From Candidatus Flavonifractor intestinigallinarum (lineage in GTDB: Bacteria > Bacillota > Clostridia > Oscillospirales > Oscillospiraceae), in NCBI GenBank assembly GCA_019119165.1, contig DWXO01000047.1, positions 1-64,000 on the forward strand: a DNA stretch of 64,000 nucleotides. The letters are read 5' to 3'. The position numbers and the translations under genes are program-made. This document shows, one piece after another, positions 29,784-38,778 of this stretch. The notes under the pieces were generated by a model, which had not been told where the DNA came from, did no database searches, and worked only from the letters and a program-made list of their open reading frames with translations. Position 1 is the first letter of the stretch, and each line of letters starts with the position of its first letter.

Positions 29784-30109
29784 CCACCGCCGGGGCCATT
29801 GCCGCCATCGCGGTCATGGCTGTCGTCACCTTTCTCACCCGGGCCCTCCCCTTCCTGCTCTTTGACCGGGGGAGCGCGCCGCCCAAATTGATCCTCTATC
29901 TGGGCCGGGTGCTGCCCCCCGCCGTCATCGCCATGCTCATCATCTACTGCCTGAAGGACATCTCCTTTGCCCAGGCGGGAGGCTGGGTTCCCCAGCTCAT
30001 TTCGGTGGTGGTGGTGGTAGTTCTCCACCTGTGGAAGCACAACAACCTGTTGAGCATTTTTGGCGGCACAATTTTGTATATGGTACTGGTACAGGCCGTC
30101 TTTGTGTAA
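29777..30109 (+). CDS. azlD: Branched-chain amino acid exporter small subunit AzlD
   Basis: FLTRALPFLLFDRGSAPPKLILYLGRVLPPAVIAMLIIYCLKD; ATGCTGA overlap with azlC. Confidence 0.9.
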   Translation: MLTTAGAIAAIAVMAVVTFLTRALPFLLFDRGSAPPKLILYLGRVLPPAVIAMLIIYCLKDISFAQAGGWVPQLISVVVVVVLHLWKHNNLLSIFGGTILYMVLVQAVFV

Positions 30110-30121
30110 CAAAATAACCCA

Positions 30122-30163
30122 TAAAAAGCACCGGGGCGCCGCGCAGCGGCGCCCCGGTTATTT
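30122..30163. terminator. Terminator between convergent genes
   Basis: CCGGGGCGCCGCGCAGCGGCGCCCCGG stem. Confidence 0.75.
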
Positions 30164-30211
30164 ACCTAAGAAAAGAGTTTTGCACATTATCCACATGGTT
30201 TTCCACATAGG

Positions 30212-31483
30212 TTAACGGAGCAGTGTCTGGTACTCCTCCGCCTTGCCCACACGGCCCACGGCGGACAGGGAGGAATTGGACAAATCCATCAGCTCCTCCG
30301 CCAGCGCGCGCACATCCTCCCGGGTGACGGCGTCGTAGGCGGCGATGATCTCCTCCTCGTCCAGCACCTTTCCCACCAGCATCTCTCCCCGGCCCAGGCT
30401 GCTCATATGGGCCTGGGTGGATTCCAGCCCCATCAGCACGTTGGCCTTGGACTGCTCTCTGGCCCGGTCCAGCTCCTCCTGGGTGACGCCGTGGTCGTTG
30501 AAGTCCCGGATAACCGACAGAATGGTGTCCAGGGCCTGGCGTTCGGTCTCCTTGCCCAGGGCGGTGTAGATGCCGAAGTAGCCCGCGTCGTCGTGGCAGG
30601 TGCCGTAGGAATAGATGGAGTAGCACAGCCCCTTCCGCTCCCGCACCTGCTGGAACAGACGGGAGGACATCCCGCCGCCCAGAATGGAGGAGAGCAGCTG
30701 GAGGGTGAACCGCCGGGGATCGGAGAAGGACAGCCCCGGAAAGGCCAGGGTCAGATGGTTCTGCTCAATGGCCTTTTTCTTGACCACAATGCCGCTGCGG
30801 TAGGCGGCGGGCTTGCTGGCAATGGGTTTGCGGGGCTCCAGCACAGCAAACCGGGCGGCCAGATCGTCCACGTCGGCCTGGGTAAACCGGCCTGCCAGGG
30901 CCACCACAATGGACTCAGGGCCGTAATGGCTGTCCTTGTACTGCCGCAGCCAGGCCCCGTCCATCTTCTCCAGGGTGGATTTCTTGCCCAAAATGGGCCG
31001 TGCCAGAGGGGAGCCCTGAAAGACCACCCCGGCCAGCCGTTCGGCGCACAGGTCCTCGGGGTTGTCCTCGTACATTCCGATTTCCTCTAAAATGACCCCC
31101 CGCTCGGTCTCCACGTCGCCGTCGTCAAATTTGGAGTGGAAGAACATATCGCACAGGATGTCGGTGGCCATGGGCAGATGGGTGTCCAGCACCCGGGCGT
31201 GGAAGCAGGTACACTCCTTGGTGGTAAAGGCGTTGACCTGTCCGCCGATGGCGTCCATCTCCTCCGCCAGCTGGGCGGCGGTGCGGGTGGCAGTGCCCTT
31301 GAAGAGCATATGCTCGATGAAGTGGGCGGCGCCCCCCTCCCCCGGCTTTTCGTGGCGGGAGCCGGTGCCCACCCAGATGCCCAGGCAGGCCGAGCGCACG
31401 CCGGGCACCTGCTCGGTGAGAATACGCACCCCGTTGGGGAGCGTCCGTTTTTCATAGTTCAAACAAAAGGACCTCACATTCAT
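30212..31483 (-). CDS. M16 family metallopeptidase (insulinase/processing protease-like)
   Basis: HFIEHMLFKGT HXXEH motif; start ambiguous (31483 ATG or 31462 TTG). Confidence 0.9.
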   Translation of the reverse strand: MNVRSFCLNYEKRTLPNGVRILTEQVPGVRSACLGIWVGTGSRHEKPGEGGAAHFIEHMLFKGTATRTAAQLAEEMDAIGGQVNAFTTKECTCFHARVLDTHLPMATDILCDMFFHSKFDDGDVETERGVILEEIGMYEDNPEDLCAERLAGVVFQGSPLARPILGKKSTLEKMDGAWLRQYKDSHYGPESIVVALAGRFTQADVDDLAARFAVLEPRKPIASKPAAYRSGIVVKKKAIEQNHLTLAFPGLSFSDPRRFTLQLLSSILGGGMSSRLFQQVRERKGLCYSIYSYGTCHDDAGYFGIYTALGKETERQALDTILSVIRDFNDHGVTQEELDRAREQSKANVLMGLESTQAHMSSLGRGEMLVGKVLDEEEIIAAYDAVTREDVRALAEELMDLSNSSLSAVGRVGKAEEYQTLLR

Positions 31484-31494
31484 TTGTGTGGGGA

Positions 31495-31578
31495 TCAACC
31501 CCGGAGGGCGATCAGGAGCAGTACCACCCCGGTGATCGCCAGGACAAGGGTCAGGTATCCGATGACTTTCATTTTCAT
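31495..31578 (-). CDS. Putative 27-aa single-pass membrane peptide
   Basis: MKMKVIGYLTLVLAITGVVLLLIALRG; AGGAG RBS; promoter just upstream. Confidence 0.55.
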   Translation of the reverse strand: MKMKVIGYLTLVLAITGVVLLLIALRG

Positions 31579-31615
31579 GCCGTGCCGCTCCTCTCCTCAG
31601 ATTGCCCTGCACGAC

Positions 31616-31644
31616 ATTATATCATACCTGAAATGGCTTGTCAG
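31616..31644 (-). promoter_or_regulatory. SigA-type promoter for sORF/M16 operon
   Basis: On - strand CTGACA-N17-TATAAT. Confidence 0.7.
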
Positions 31645-31772
31645 CCGAAAAACAAAGGGCTCAGGGGACAAAATAGAAAATTCTGTGAAAATCGCCTCCT
31701 TTACGATGGGGCTGGAAACGAGTATACTGAGTTTAGCAATCACAGCCCCAGAGGCGGAAAGGAAGTTGGATT

Positions 31773-32300
31773 ATGAATCAGGAAGCGCTGAAGGTACTGG
31801 AAGAGCGGCGCAGCTGCCGGGCCTACAAGCCGGAGCAGATCACCGAGGAGGAGCTGCAGGCGGTGCTGAAGGCGGGCACCTACGCCCCCACCGGCATGGG
31901 CAGACAGTCCCCCATCATTGTTGCTGTGCAGGACAAGGAGATCATCGCCGCTTTGAGCAAGCAGAACGCCGCCATTATGGGCAACCCGGACATGGACCCC
32001 TTCTACGGCGCCCCCACCGTGCTCATCGTGCTGGCCGACAAGCAGTTCCCCACCTGGTTCTATGACGGCTGCTGCGTCATGGATAACCTGCTCAACGCCG
32101 CCGAGGCCGTGGGGCTGGGCTCCTGCTGGATCCACCGGGCCAAGGAGGAGTTTGAGTCCGCCGAGGGCAAGGCTCTGCTGGCCAAGTGGGGCATTGAGGG
32201 GGACTACGAGGGCATCGGCCACTGTGTGCTGGGCTACTGGGCCGAGGAGAAGCCCGCCGCCCCCGCCCGCAAGGAGAATTACATCTACTATGTGCGGTAA
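31773..32300 (+). CDS. Nitroreductase family protein
   Basis: VLEERRSCRAYKPEQITEEELQAVLKAGTYAPTGMGRQSP. Confidence 0.92.
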   Translation: MNQEALKVLEERRSCRAYKPEQITEEELQAVLKAGTYAPTGMGRQSPIIVAVQDKEIIAALSKQNAAIMGNPDMDPFYGAPTVLIVLADKQFPTWFYDGCCVMDNLLNAAEAVGLGSCWIHRAKEEFESAEGKALLAKWGIEGDYEGIGHCVLGYWAEEKPAAPARKENYIYYVR

Positions 32301-32315
32301 GAGCCGTAAATAAGC

Positions 32316-32343
32316 AAAAAGCGCGCCGAAAGGCGCGCTTTTT
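32316..32343 (+). terminator. Terminator after nitroreductase
   Basis: AAAAAGCGCGCCGAAAGGCGCGCTTTTT. Confidence 0.9.
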
Positions 32344-32363
32344 ATGTTAATTTGACCATCCAA

Positions 32364-32410
32364 CCCCAGGGGGAAGGTGGCATTTGCGGAGCAAATGACG
32401 GATGAGGGGG
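32364..32410 (+). repeat. Divergent/truncated family A repeat with compensatory inner stem
   Basis: CCCCAGGGGGAAGGTGGCATTTGCGGAGCAAATGACGGATGAGGGGG. Confidence 0.75.
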
Positions 32411-32430
32411 CCATGTTCCTGACGCCGGGA

Positions 32431-33477
32431 TCAGGTCAGGGGGATCTCCACCCCGCAAATGGAGATGGAGGCCAGGTTTTCCACGTCCAGGGGAGTGTCG
32501 GGGCGGCGGACCAGATGAATCCAGCCGTCCTCCGAGGGGTCTGTGCCGCCGCTGCACCCACTACAGGCTTGGTCGTCCATCATAGGAATGGGGTTGCCGT
32601 CCTTGGTGTAGAGGGTAATGTCCTGGTACTCCACACAGCCATACCAGCCGTCGGGGGCGTTCTTGGGGACCCAGCTGTGGTGGCCCTTGAGGGCCTCCCC
32701 CTCGATATGCACATATACGCTGAGGGGAGATACTATCACTTCCGTAATGGTGGCGTCCACGTCCAGAGTGTGGACGGAGACATTGGGCTCCAACCGGATG
32801 ATGTGGTCCGGATAGTTCAGGGTGGTGCGGAAGGTCCAGGTCTCGTCGCAGTCGTAGATCTCCTCATAGGAATATTCGTTGCCGTTCCAGCCGGCATAGT
32901 GAAAGAGCTTGCCCAGCGTGACCTCCATGAGCTGACCGTGCAGGGATTCTTCATAGGAGGCGTAGTAGCTGGTGAGCAAAAAGCGGATTTGGTTGTCCGT
33001 AGGATCGTCATCCTCCAGCTGGGTATAGGTTCCCGCGCTGCCGTACTCCAGCTCCGGGAAGGTGGGGGAACCCCATTCGTCAAAGAAATACCCATTTTCC
33101 CAGTCCAGCACCGTCCCCTCCGGGGCGGTGAGGGTGACCCCCAGGTAAATGGTATAGTCGTCAGCCATGCAGTCGGTGAGAGTCATGGTCCAGCCGTTTT
33201 TGGTAATGGATTCTCCCAACTTCACGGCGCTCTGCCGGTATCCGGCGCTGTCGCCGAAGTAGCTGCGTACCACCGGCGGCACCACCACCGCCGCCCCCAC
33301 CGAGCCCACCAGCACCGCCGCAAGCACGGCGGCCGCCACGGCAGTGCGGCTCCACCGGCGGCGGGGTCTTTGGGCGGGCTGTTCCTGCCGGGCCGCCAGG
33401 GCACGGGCCAGGTCCTCCCTGCTCTCCTTCGTCAGCCTGATCTGGTTCAGTTCGTCCCGATAGCGTTCATCCATCAT
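32431..33477 (-). CDS. DUF4179-like membrane anti-sigma factor
   Basis: Cytoplasmic N-terminus, one TM, large extracytoplasmic domain; overlaps the ECF sigma gene. Confidence 0.75.
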   Translation of the reverse strand: MMDERYRDELNQIRLTKESREDLARALAARQEQPAQRPRRRWSRTAVAAAVLAAVLVGSVGAAVVVPPVVRSYFGDSAGYRQSAVKLGESITKNGWTMTLTDCMADDYTIYLGVTLTAPEGTVLDWENGYFFDEWGSPTFPELEYGSAGTYTQLEDDDPTDNQIRFLLTSYYASYEESLHGQLMEVTLGKLFHYAGWNGNEYSYEEIYDCDETWTFRTTLNYPDHIIRLEPNVSVHTLDVDATITEVIVSPLSVYVHIEGEALKGHHSWVPKNAPDGWYGCVEYQDITLYTKDGNPIPMMDDQACSGCSGGTDPSEDGWIHLVRRPDTPLDVENLASISICGVEIPLT

Positions 33478-33952
33478 AGCAGTTCCCTCCCAGCTGCTGC
33501 CGCAGCTTGGCCTTGGCCCGGGCCAGGTGGGTGCTCACCAGGGCGGGACTCTGGCCCAGCAGGGCGGCAATCTCGTGTACCTCGTAGTCCTCGTAGTACC
33601 GCAGGTAAAGCACCTGCCGGTATTTGAGGGGCAGGCGGTTGACCTGCTCCAGCAGGGAGCCATCCTCCGGCTCCGGGGCCTCCACGCTCAGGTGGAGTCC
33701 CTCCTCCAGGGGCGCCCGGCGGCGGAACCAGGCGCTCTTTTTCCAGTTCTTGCACTGGTTGATGGCCACCCGCACCACCCAGGCCCGCTCCTGTCCCCAG
33801 TCGGGGAAGGTGCGCCCGTCGGCCAGCAGCTTGAGCAGCACCTCCTGACAGATGTCCTTGGCGTCGTCCAGATCCCCCAGCCAGGTGTAGCCCAGGCGAA
33901 TGATGGCGTCGGCGTAGCGGTCCACCAGCTCCCGGGCCCGTTGTTCCTCCAT
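33467..33952 (-). CDS. ECF-type RNA polymerase sigma factor
   Basis: LGDLDDAKDICQEVLLKLL; YYEDYEVHEIAALLGQSPALVSTHLARAKAKLRQQL. Confidence 0.9.
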   Translation of the reverse strand: MEEQRARELVDRYADAIIRLGYTWLGDLDDAKDICQEVLLKLLADGRTFPDWGQERAWVVRVAINQCKNWKKSAWFRRRAPLEEGLHLSVEAPEPEDGSLLEQVNRLPLKYRQVLYLRYYEDYEVHEIAALLGQSPALVSTHLARAKAKLRQQLGGNCYDG

Positions 33953-34008
33953 GTCCCTCCCTCCTTTCACCCTTATAACAATACAGACCGGCCTAATCTG
34001 TCAAAAAA

Positions 34009-34038
34009 CAAAAAAACCGCCATCCGGCGGTTTTTTTG
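34009..34038. terminator. Terminator hairpin
   Basis: AAAAAAACCGCCATCCGGCGGTTTTTTT. Confidence 0.9.
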
Positions 34039-34051
34039 TCTTTTCGATTGG

Positions 34052-35281
34052 TTACAGTCCTCCGGCCACCGCCCAGCCGATTAGGGTCAGCACGGCGGTA
34101 AAGGCCACCGACATCAGCAGCAGGGACCATCCGAAGGGCACGGGACCCTGGGGGGCAGGCGGCTCGGAGGTGAGCCGCAGGCCGGGACAGGCCTTGGGAA
34201 TATGGATCTTTTTTTGTCCGTTTCCCGCCCTGTAGCTGCCGTGGTACTGGAGGCGGTCCTCACCGGTGATGTGCAGATCGGTCAGGGGCACCACCGCCCG
34301 GCTGAGCAGGCTGCCCGGCAGGATGGTGCCGCTGCTTATGTCCCGGATGGCCCGCTGGATGGACGCCCGGGCCACCTCCTGGCTTTCCGGGGTAAGCCGG
34401 TCCCACACGATGGCCCGCATGGTGCGTACAAAGCGGTAGGGCTCCATGGCGTTGAGGGCCTGGATATCCACCTGCCACAGGGTCCCCCCTCCGTCCCGGG
34501 CCAGCACCTTCCGCACGGCAAAGCGGAAGGGGGTCAGAGCCTGAAAGCTCAGGATCAGAAGGAGTATCATGGCGGCAAAGCTGCCCAAAGCCGCCCCCAC
34601 CCAGGCCATGGAGAAGGTCTGCTGCATGGGCATCAGGGCAATGCACAGCATGACCACAATGGGCAGCAGCATGGCGGGAAGAGCGGCCAGCTGGAGGGGG
34701 CGCAGCCATTTGCTCTGGGGGATGTACAGCTCCACAGCGCCCTCCCGGAAATCCTGGGCCTGGTCGCCGCTGGGCAGCACCGGGTTTGCGCCGGAGCTGC
34801 GGAAGGAGACAATGACGGTGGGAATGGCCCCCAGCAGCGTAAAGCCATAGAGCATAAACAGATTGCCCCAGTAGGCCTTGGCATCCAGAACATCCATCTC
34901 CAGGAAGAAGGAGATGGTACGGAAGGACTGGAAGATGTCCAGACCGATCTCCTGGGAGATGGTGATGGCGCAGCTGAGCTGATGGGCAAAGTAGGTCATG
35001 CCTAAAATAATGAGGCAGGCGATGATACAGCCCTTTTTGCTCAGGCGGCCTCCCAGCAGCTCATAGCCCTTTATGGCGCACACCGCCATAACCAGGCCGG
35101 ACAGGGAGACCACATAGCCCAGCTGCCCCACCAGCACCACACACACCACGCCCAGCAGGGACCCCAAAAAGGCGCCTACTGCCCCTGCGATGATATTTTC
35201 CCGCTTCTCACTGGAGCGGGACGCTTCCTTGACCACAGACCATCTCTCCTTTGCCCGCATGATTTGGGTTTGAGTCGCCAT
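34052..35281 (-). CDS. Multi-pass membrane protein, unknown function
   Basis: 409 aa, several hydrophobic helices. Confidence 0.75.
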   Translation of the reverse strand: MATQTQIMRAKERWSVVKEASRSSEKRENIIAGAVGAFLGSLLGVVCVVLVGQLGYVVSLSGLVMAVCAIKGYELLGGRLSKKGCIIACLIILGMTYFAHQLSCAITISQEIGLDIFQSFRTISFFLEMDVLDAKAYWGNLFMLYGFTLLGAIPTVIVSFRSSGANPVLPSGDQAQDFREGAVELYIPQSKWLRPLQLAALPAMLLPIVVMLCIALMPMQQTFSMAWVGAALGSFAAMILLLILSFQALTPFRFAVRKVLARDGGGTLWQVDIQALNAMEPYRFVRTMRAIVWDRLTPESQEVARASIQRAIRDISSGTILPGSLLSRAVVPLTDLHITGEDRLQYHGSYRAGNGQKKIHIPKACPGLRLTSEPPAPQGPVPFGWSLLLMSVAFTAVLTLIGWAVAGGL

Positions 35282-35345
35282 TATACCATGGATGGGAGGA
35301 GAGTGTCAATTTGTCCCGGAGCAAAGCGCGGGCGGACGCCCAGAT

Positions 35346-35428
35346 CCCGCCCGCAAAGAAAATTGTGCCTGTTATGTGCGGCAAGAGCCAAGGATCAGCA
35401 AAAAGCGCGCCGAAAGGCGCGCTTTTTG
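35346..35428 (+). pseudogene. Relic of the 3' end of a nitroreductase gene plus its terminator
   Basis: PARKENCACYVRQE vs PARKENYIYYVR* at 32262..32300; terminator 35400..35428 identical to 32316..32343. Confidence 0.75.
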
Positions 35429-35440
35429 TGTTGGGAAGAA

Positions 35441-36796
35441 TTATTCCCGTTCCCGATTGGTATGGATCAAGCCGTATTTTTTAAGTTTGTATTGCAGGGT
35501 CCGCCTGGAGATACCCAGAGCGGCGGCGGTTTTCTCCCGGTGTCCGCCGTACTTTTCCAGGGCGTTAATAATGGACATCATTTCCTGTTCCGACAGGGAC
35601 AGCTCCGGCGTGTTGGGGGATAGTCTCTGCTGATTGGCAAAGCACCGGTTCGTCACATAGGTGGGAATGTCGTGGAGCCTGATGTAGGGACCTTCCGCCA
35701 TGGCCACCGCGCACTCCACCGCGTTTTCCAGCTCCCGCACATTTCCCGGCCACTCGTACTGGTGGAGTACGGACACCGTTTCATCGTCAAACCCCTTGAT
35801 ATTCTTTCCGTTGAGTTCCGCGTGGGTATGCAGAAAGCCCAGGGCCAGCTCGTCCACATCGCTCAGCCGTTCCCGCAGGGGAGGAATGTGAATCCGAATG
35901 ATATTCAGGCGGTAGTAGAGATCCTCGCGGAACTTTCCCTCCCGGACCTGGTCCTCCAGGTGCTCATTGGTGGCGGCAATGATCCTTGCCTTGACGGGCA
36001 GCTGAGCAACGCCGCCCACCCGGGAAAACTGCCGCTCCTGCAGGACCACCAGCAGGCGGGATTGCAGGTTGAGAGAAAGGGTGCCGATTTCGTCCAGAAA
36101 AAGAGTTCCCTCTCCGGCCAGTTCAAACTTGCCTTTCTGTTGGGTAACGGCCCCGGTAAACGCGCCTTTTTCATGGCCAAACAGGATGCTTTCAATTAGG
36201 GTGGGCTGGATAGACCCGCAGTCCACATGAACAAAGGGTTCCTTGGCCCGGTTGCTGGCAAAATGGATGGCTTTGGCCACAACGCCCTTTCCGGTGCCGC
36301 TTTCGCCGGTAATGAGTACATTTGATTTGAGGTTTTTTATTTTTTCAATGGTGTTGCGAATTTCGTTGACTTGAGGCGAGGACCCCCAGAAGGCTGGGGT
36401 TTGGTCGTCTCCCCCACGCTTGTGGAGGAACTGATGGGAGGGAAGCAGCCGGTTGATTTTGACAAGCAACTGACTGACGTCAAAGGGTTTTGTAATGTAA
36501 TCGCTGGCGCCCAGCTGCATGGCCTTTACCGCGCTTTCAATGCTGCCGTACGCGGTCATCATAATGGTGACCGGCTTTTTGCGGACGGTTTTGAGATGAT
36601 CCAATACCTGAAAGCCATCACACCCGGGCATCTGGATATCCAGGAGCAGCACGTCAAAGTTCTGTTCATCCAGAAATTGTTTGGTTTGCTTGCCGTTGTT
36701 GCTGACGGAGACCAGAAAACCCACCTGCTCCAGCTCGTGGCGCAGAATATGACAAATTCCCTGCTCGTCATCCGATATCAAGACTCGCGTGTTCAT
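35441..36796 (-). CDS. NtrC-family sigma54-dependent response regulator
   Basis: Receiver domain, GESGTGKG, GHEKGAFTGA, Fis-type HTH. Confidence 0.95.
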   Translation of the reverse strand: MNTRVLISDDEQGICHILRHELEQVGFLVSVSNNGKQTKQFLDEQNFDVLLLDIQMPGCDGFQVLDHLKTVRKKPVTIMMTAYGSIESAVKAMQLGASDYITKPFDVSQLLVKINRLLPSHQFLHKRGGDDQTPAFWGSSPQVNEIRNTIEKIKNLKSNVLITGESGTGKGVVAKAIHFASNRAKEPFVHVDCGSIQPTLIESILFGHEKGAFTGAVTQQKGKFELAGEGTLFLDEIGTLSLNLQSRLLVVLQERQFSRVGGVAQLPVKARIIAATNEHLEDQVREGKFREDLYYRLNIIRIHIPPLRERLSDVDELALGFLHTHAELNGKNIKGFDDETVSVLHQYEWPGNVRELENAVECAVAMAEGPYIRLHDIPTYVTNRCFANQQRLSPNTPELSLSEQEMMSIINALEKYGGHREKTAAALGISRRTLQYKLKKYGLIHTNRERE

Positions 36797-36811
36797 TTGG
36801 CTCGCTCCTTT

Positions 36812-38275
36812 TTATCTGCCTTCAGCCTGCTTTGAAACCGGCAAACGGATCAAGCATACCGTTTTTTGATCTTTGGAAGAAATGGAAATTTGCCCGCCAT
36901 ATTTTTCAAGGGTCTGCTTCACAATAAAAAGCCCCAGGCCGGTACCGGTGCGTTTGGTCGTCACATAGGGGTTAAAGATCTTGTCCCCCAGTTCCGCGGG
37001 AATACCGCTGCCGGTGTCGGTAATGGCCACCTCAATCATTTGCTGCTGGGGGTCATAGCAGCTTTTTACATGAATCTCGCCGCTTTGCTGGATGGCCTGC
37101 ATGGCGTTAAGCAGGACATTGAGGAAAATTTGCTGGATGTGAATGCTGTTGGCCCGAATTTTGGGGGTTGTCTGATCCAGATCCACATCGATTTTGACCA
37201 GCCGGTCAAATTTTTGCCGTTCTGTCATGGTGACACAGGCAGAGATGGCGGCGTTGAGATCAATGTCGCTTACCTGGCTGCCTTCAATCCGCCCGTAGGA
37301 GAGCATTTGATCCACCACCGCGTCGATGCGGCTGGCGGAATACTGAATGATCCGCATGGATTCCATGCGGGTCTGTTCGGTGCAGGTGTTGGAAAGGGCA
37401 ATTTTGGAACATCCCATAATGTTCATGAGGGGATTTTTGATGTCGTGGGCCAGTCCCGCGGCAATATCGCCCAGCACACCGAATTGTCGCAGCTGTTCCA
37501 GTTCCAGCTCCATCATTTTCTGCCGGGTGACATCCTGCACCACCATGACGGCGCCGCTGATCTGCTCCTTGCTGTTTTTCAGCGGGGAGATCACGAAGTG
37601 AAAGATTTTCTGTTTGGTCTCATGATAGATGGTAAGATTATTTCCTGTGGCGCAGTTTTTTCCCTCTGCCAGATCGATTATGGTTTGGGCGATCTGGGTG
37701 GAGGCCGCGTCGTCAAAGAAAGAGAAGAAATTACGGCCCACATACTCCGTGGGGAGGTCGAACATATCAATGGCATACTGGTTGGAGAGCAACAGACTTC
37801 CGTCGGTCTGAAGGGCCAATACAGCGGAACTGATGCTGTTAAAGACCGCCCCGATCAACTCCTGGTTCTGAATGACCTCGTTGTTGAGCCTGGTGATCTC
37901 CAGATTGACCTTGGAATAGCTTTTCAGCCAAATGATGTCCTTCTCTTCAAAGGGGCCGTCTTTTCTGCAATAAATATTGTAGCAGGCATATTTATCCGTC
38001 TCACGAAAGCGGATCACAAGAATATAGATGCCCCGATAGAACACATTCTCCATCGACTCACCGTCACTGAGCCGGTGTTTGTTGTTTTCCAAAAATTCCT
38101 GGGGGATCTGGCCGTCCACCCCGTTCAGGTCCTCCCAGGCGTCCAGATAGATGGCTCCGCGGAAGGAAATCGTGGCAATAGCCACCCAGTCGGCTCCAAT
38201 CAAACGGTAAATTCCCCGCTCTTTCAGCTTCAAAATGGTTTCGTTGGCAATACAGGACGGATCAGGAAATAACAT
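36812..38275 (-). CDS. Cytosolic sensor histidine kinase (NtrB-like, PAS domain)
   Basis: GDIAAGLAHDIKNPLMNIMG H-box; no obvious TM helix. Confidence 0.9.
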   Translation of the reverse strand: MLFPDPSCIANETILKLKERGIYRLIGADWVAIATISFRGAIYLDAWEDLNGVDGQIPQEFLENNKHRLSDGESMENVFYRGIYILVIRFRETDKYACYNIYCRKDGPFEEKDIIWLKSYSKVNLEITRLNNEVIQNQELIGAVFNSISSAVLALQTDGSLLLSNQYAIDMFDLPTEYVGRNFFSFFDDAASTQIAQTIIDLAEGKNCATGNNLTIYHETKQKIFHFVISPLKNSKEQISGAVMVVQDVTRQKMMELELEQLRQFGVLGDIAAGLAHDIKNPLMNIMGCSKIALSNTCTEQTRMESMRIIQYSASRIDAVVDQMLSYGRIEGSQVSDIDLNAAISACVTMTERQKFDRLVKIDVDLDQTTPKIRANSIHIQQIFLNVLLNAMQAIQQSGEIHVKSCYDPQQQMIEVAITDTGSGIPAELGDKIFNPYVTTKRTGTGLGLFIVKQTLEKYGGQISISSKDQKTVCLIRLPVSKQAEGR

Positions 38276-38473
38276 AAGATTCACCTCTGAACAGTCAGTT
38301 TTATATGAGAGAAACCTGTTTCAAGCTTTATTTTGTATGGGAACGGGATCATTTTAAGGGGATCGAGAGCCGGTTTTTGAGGTATATGGCTAGTATATCA
38401 GATTTGTTTTCTCTGCACAATCCACACTTTTTTCGAGGGGGAGAAAAAGACGTGTGCAAAAGACAAAAAGAAA

Positions 38474-38534
38474 GATGTGCAATTTGTGCAAATTCTGGTT
38501 TGCTGCACATGGCAAAGTGCAAATTTTTGCACAA
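38474..38534 (+). promoter_or_regulatory. Candidate enhancer (UAS) for the NtrC-type regulator
   Basis: Repeated TTGTGCAAAT / TTTGCTGCACA / GTGCAAATTTTTGCAC inverted repeats. Confidence 0.6.
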
Positions 38535-38631
38535 TATCTAAAGTGTGTTTTTCCGACCTGTAGTTTGATTTTCGACTTGAATCGACTGCCGCACAGGCAC
38601 TAGCCGATTTCTTTTTGAAAAAATCCGGTTT

Positions 38632-38647
38632 TGGCACACCCTTTGCA
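38632..38647 (+). promoter_or_regulatory. Sigma54 (-24/-12) promoter
   Basis: TGGCAC-ACCCT-TTGCA, GG and GC separated by 10 nt. Confidence 0.9.
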
Positions 38648-38778
38648 ATAATACTGGGGCAGCAGAGGCGATTTGTATGCAAGGTACGATCTGATCTGAC
38701 TCAAGAGAGAGAAAAGGAGGGAACCTTGGGCGCGGGAAAAAGAGGTAAGAGCCTTGTGACGGTAACGAAAGGGGTTGA

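Noticed and set aside
38410-38770. Short ORFs between the histidine kinase and the DASS permease
   Set aside because: They overlap the enhancer/sigma54 promoter region, lack an RBS and have unusual composition.
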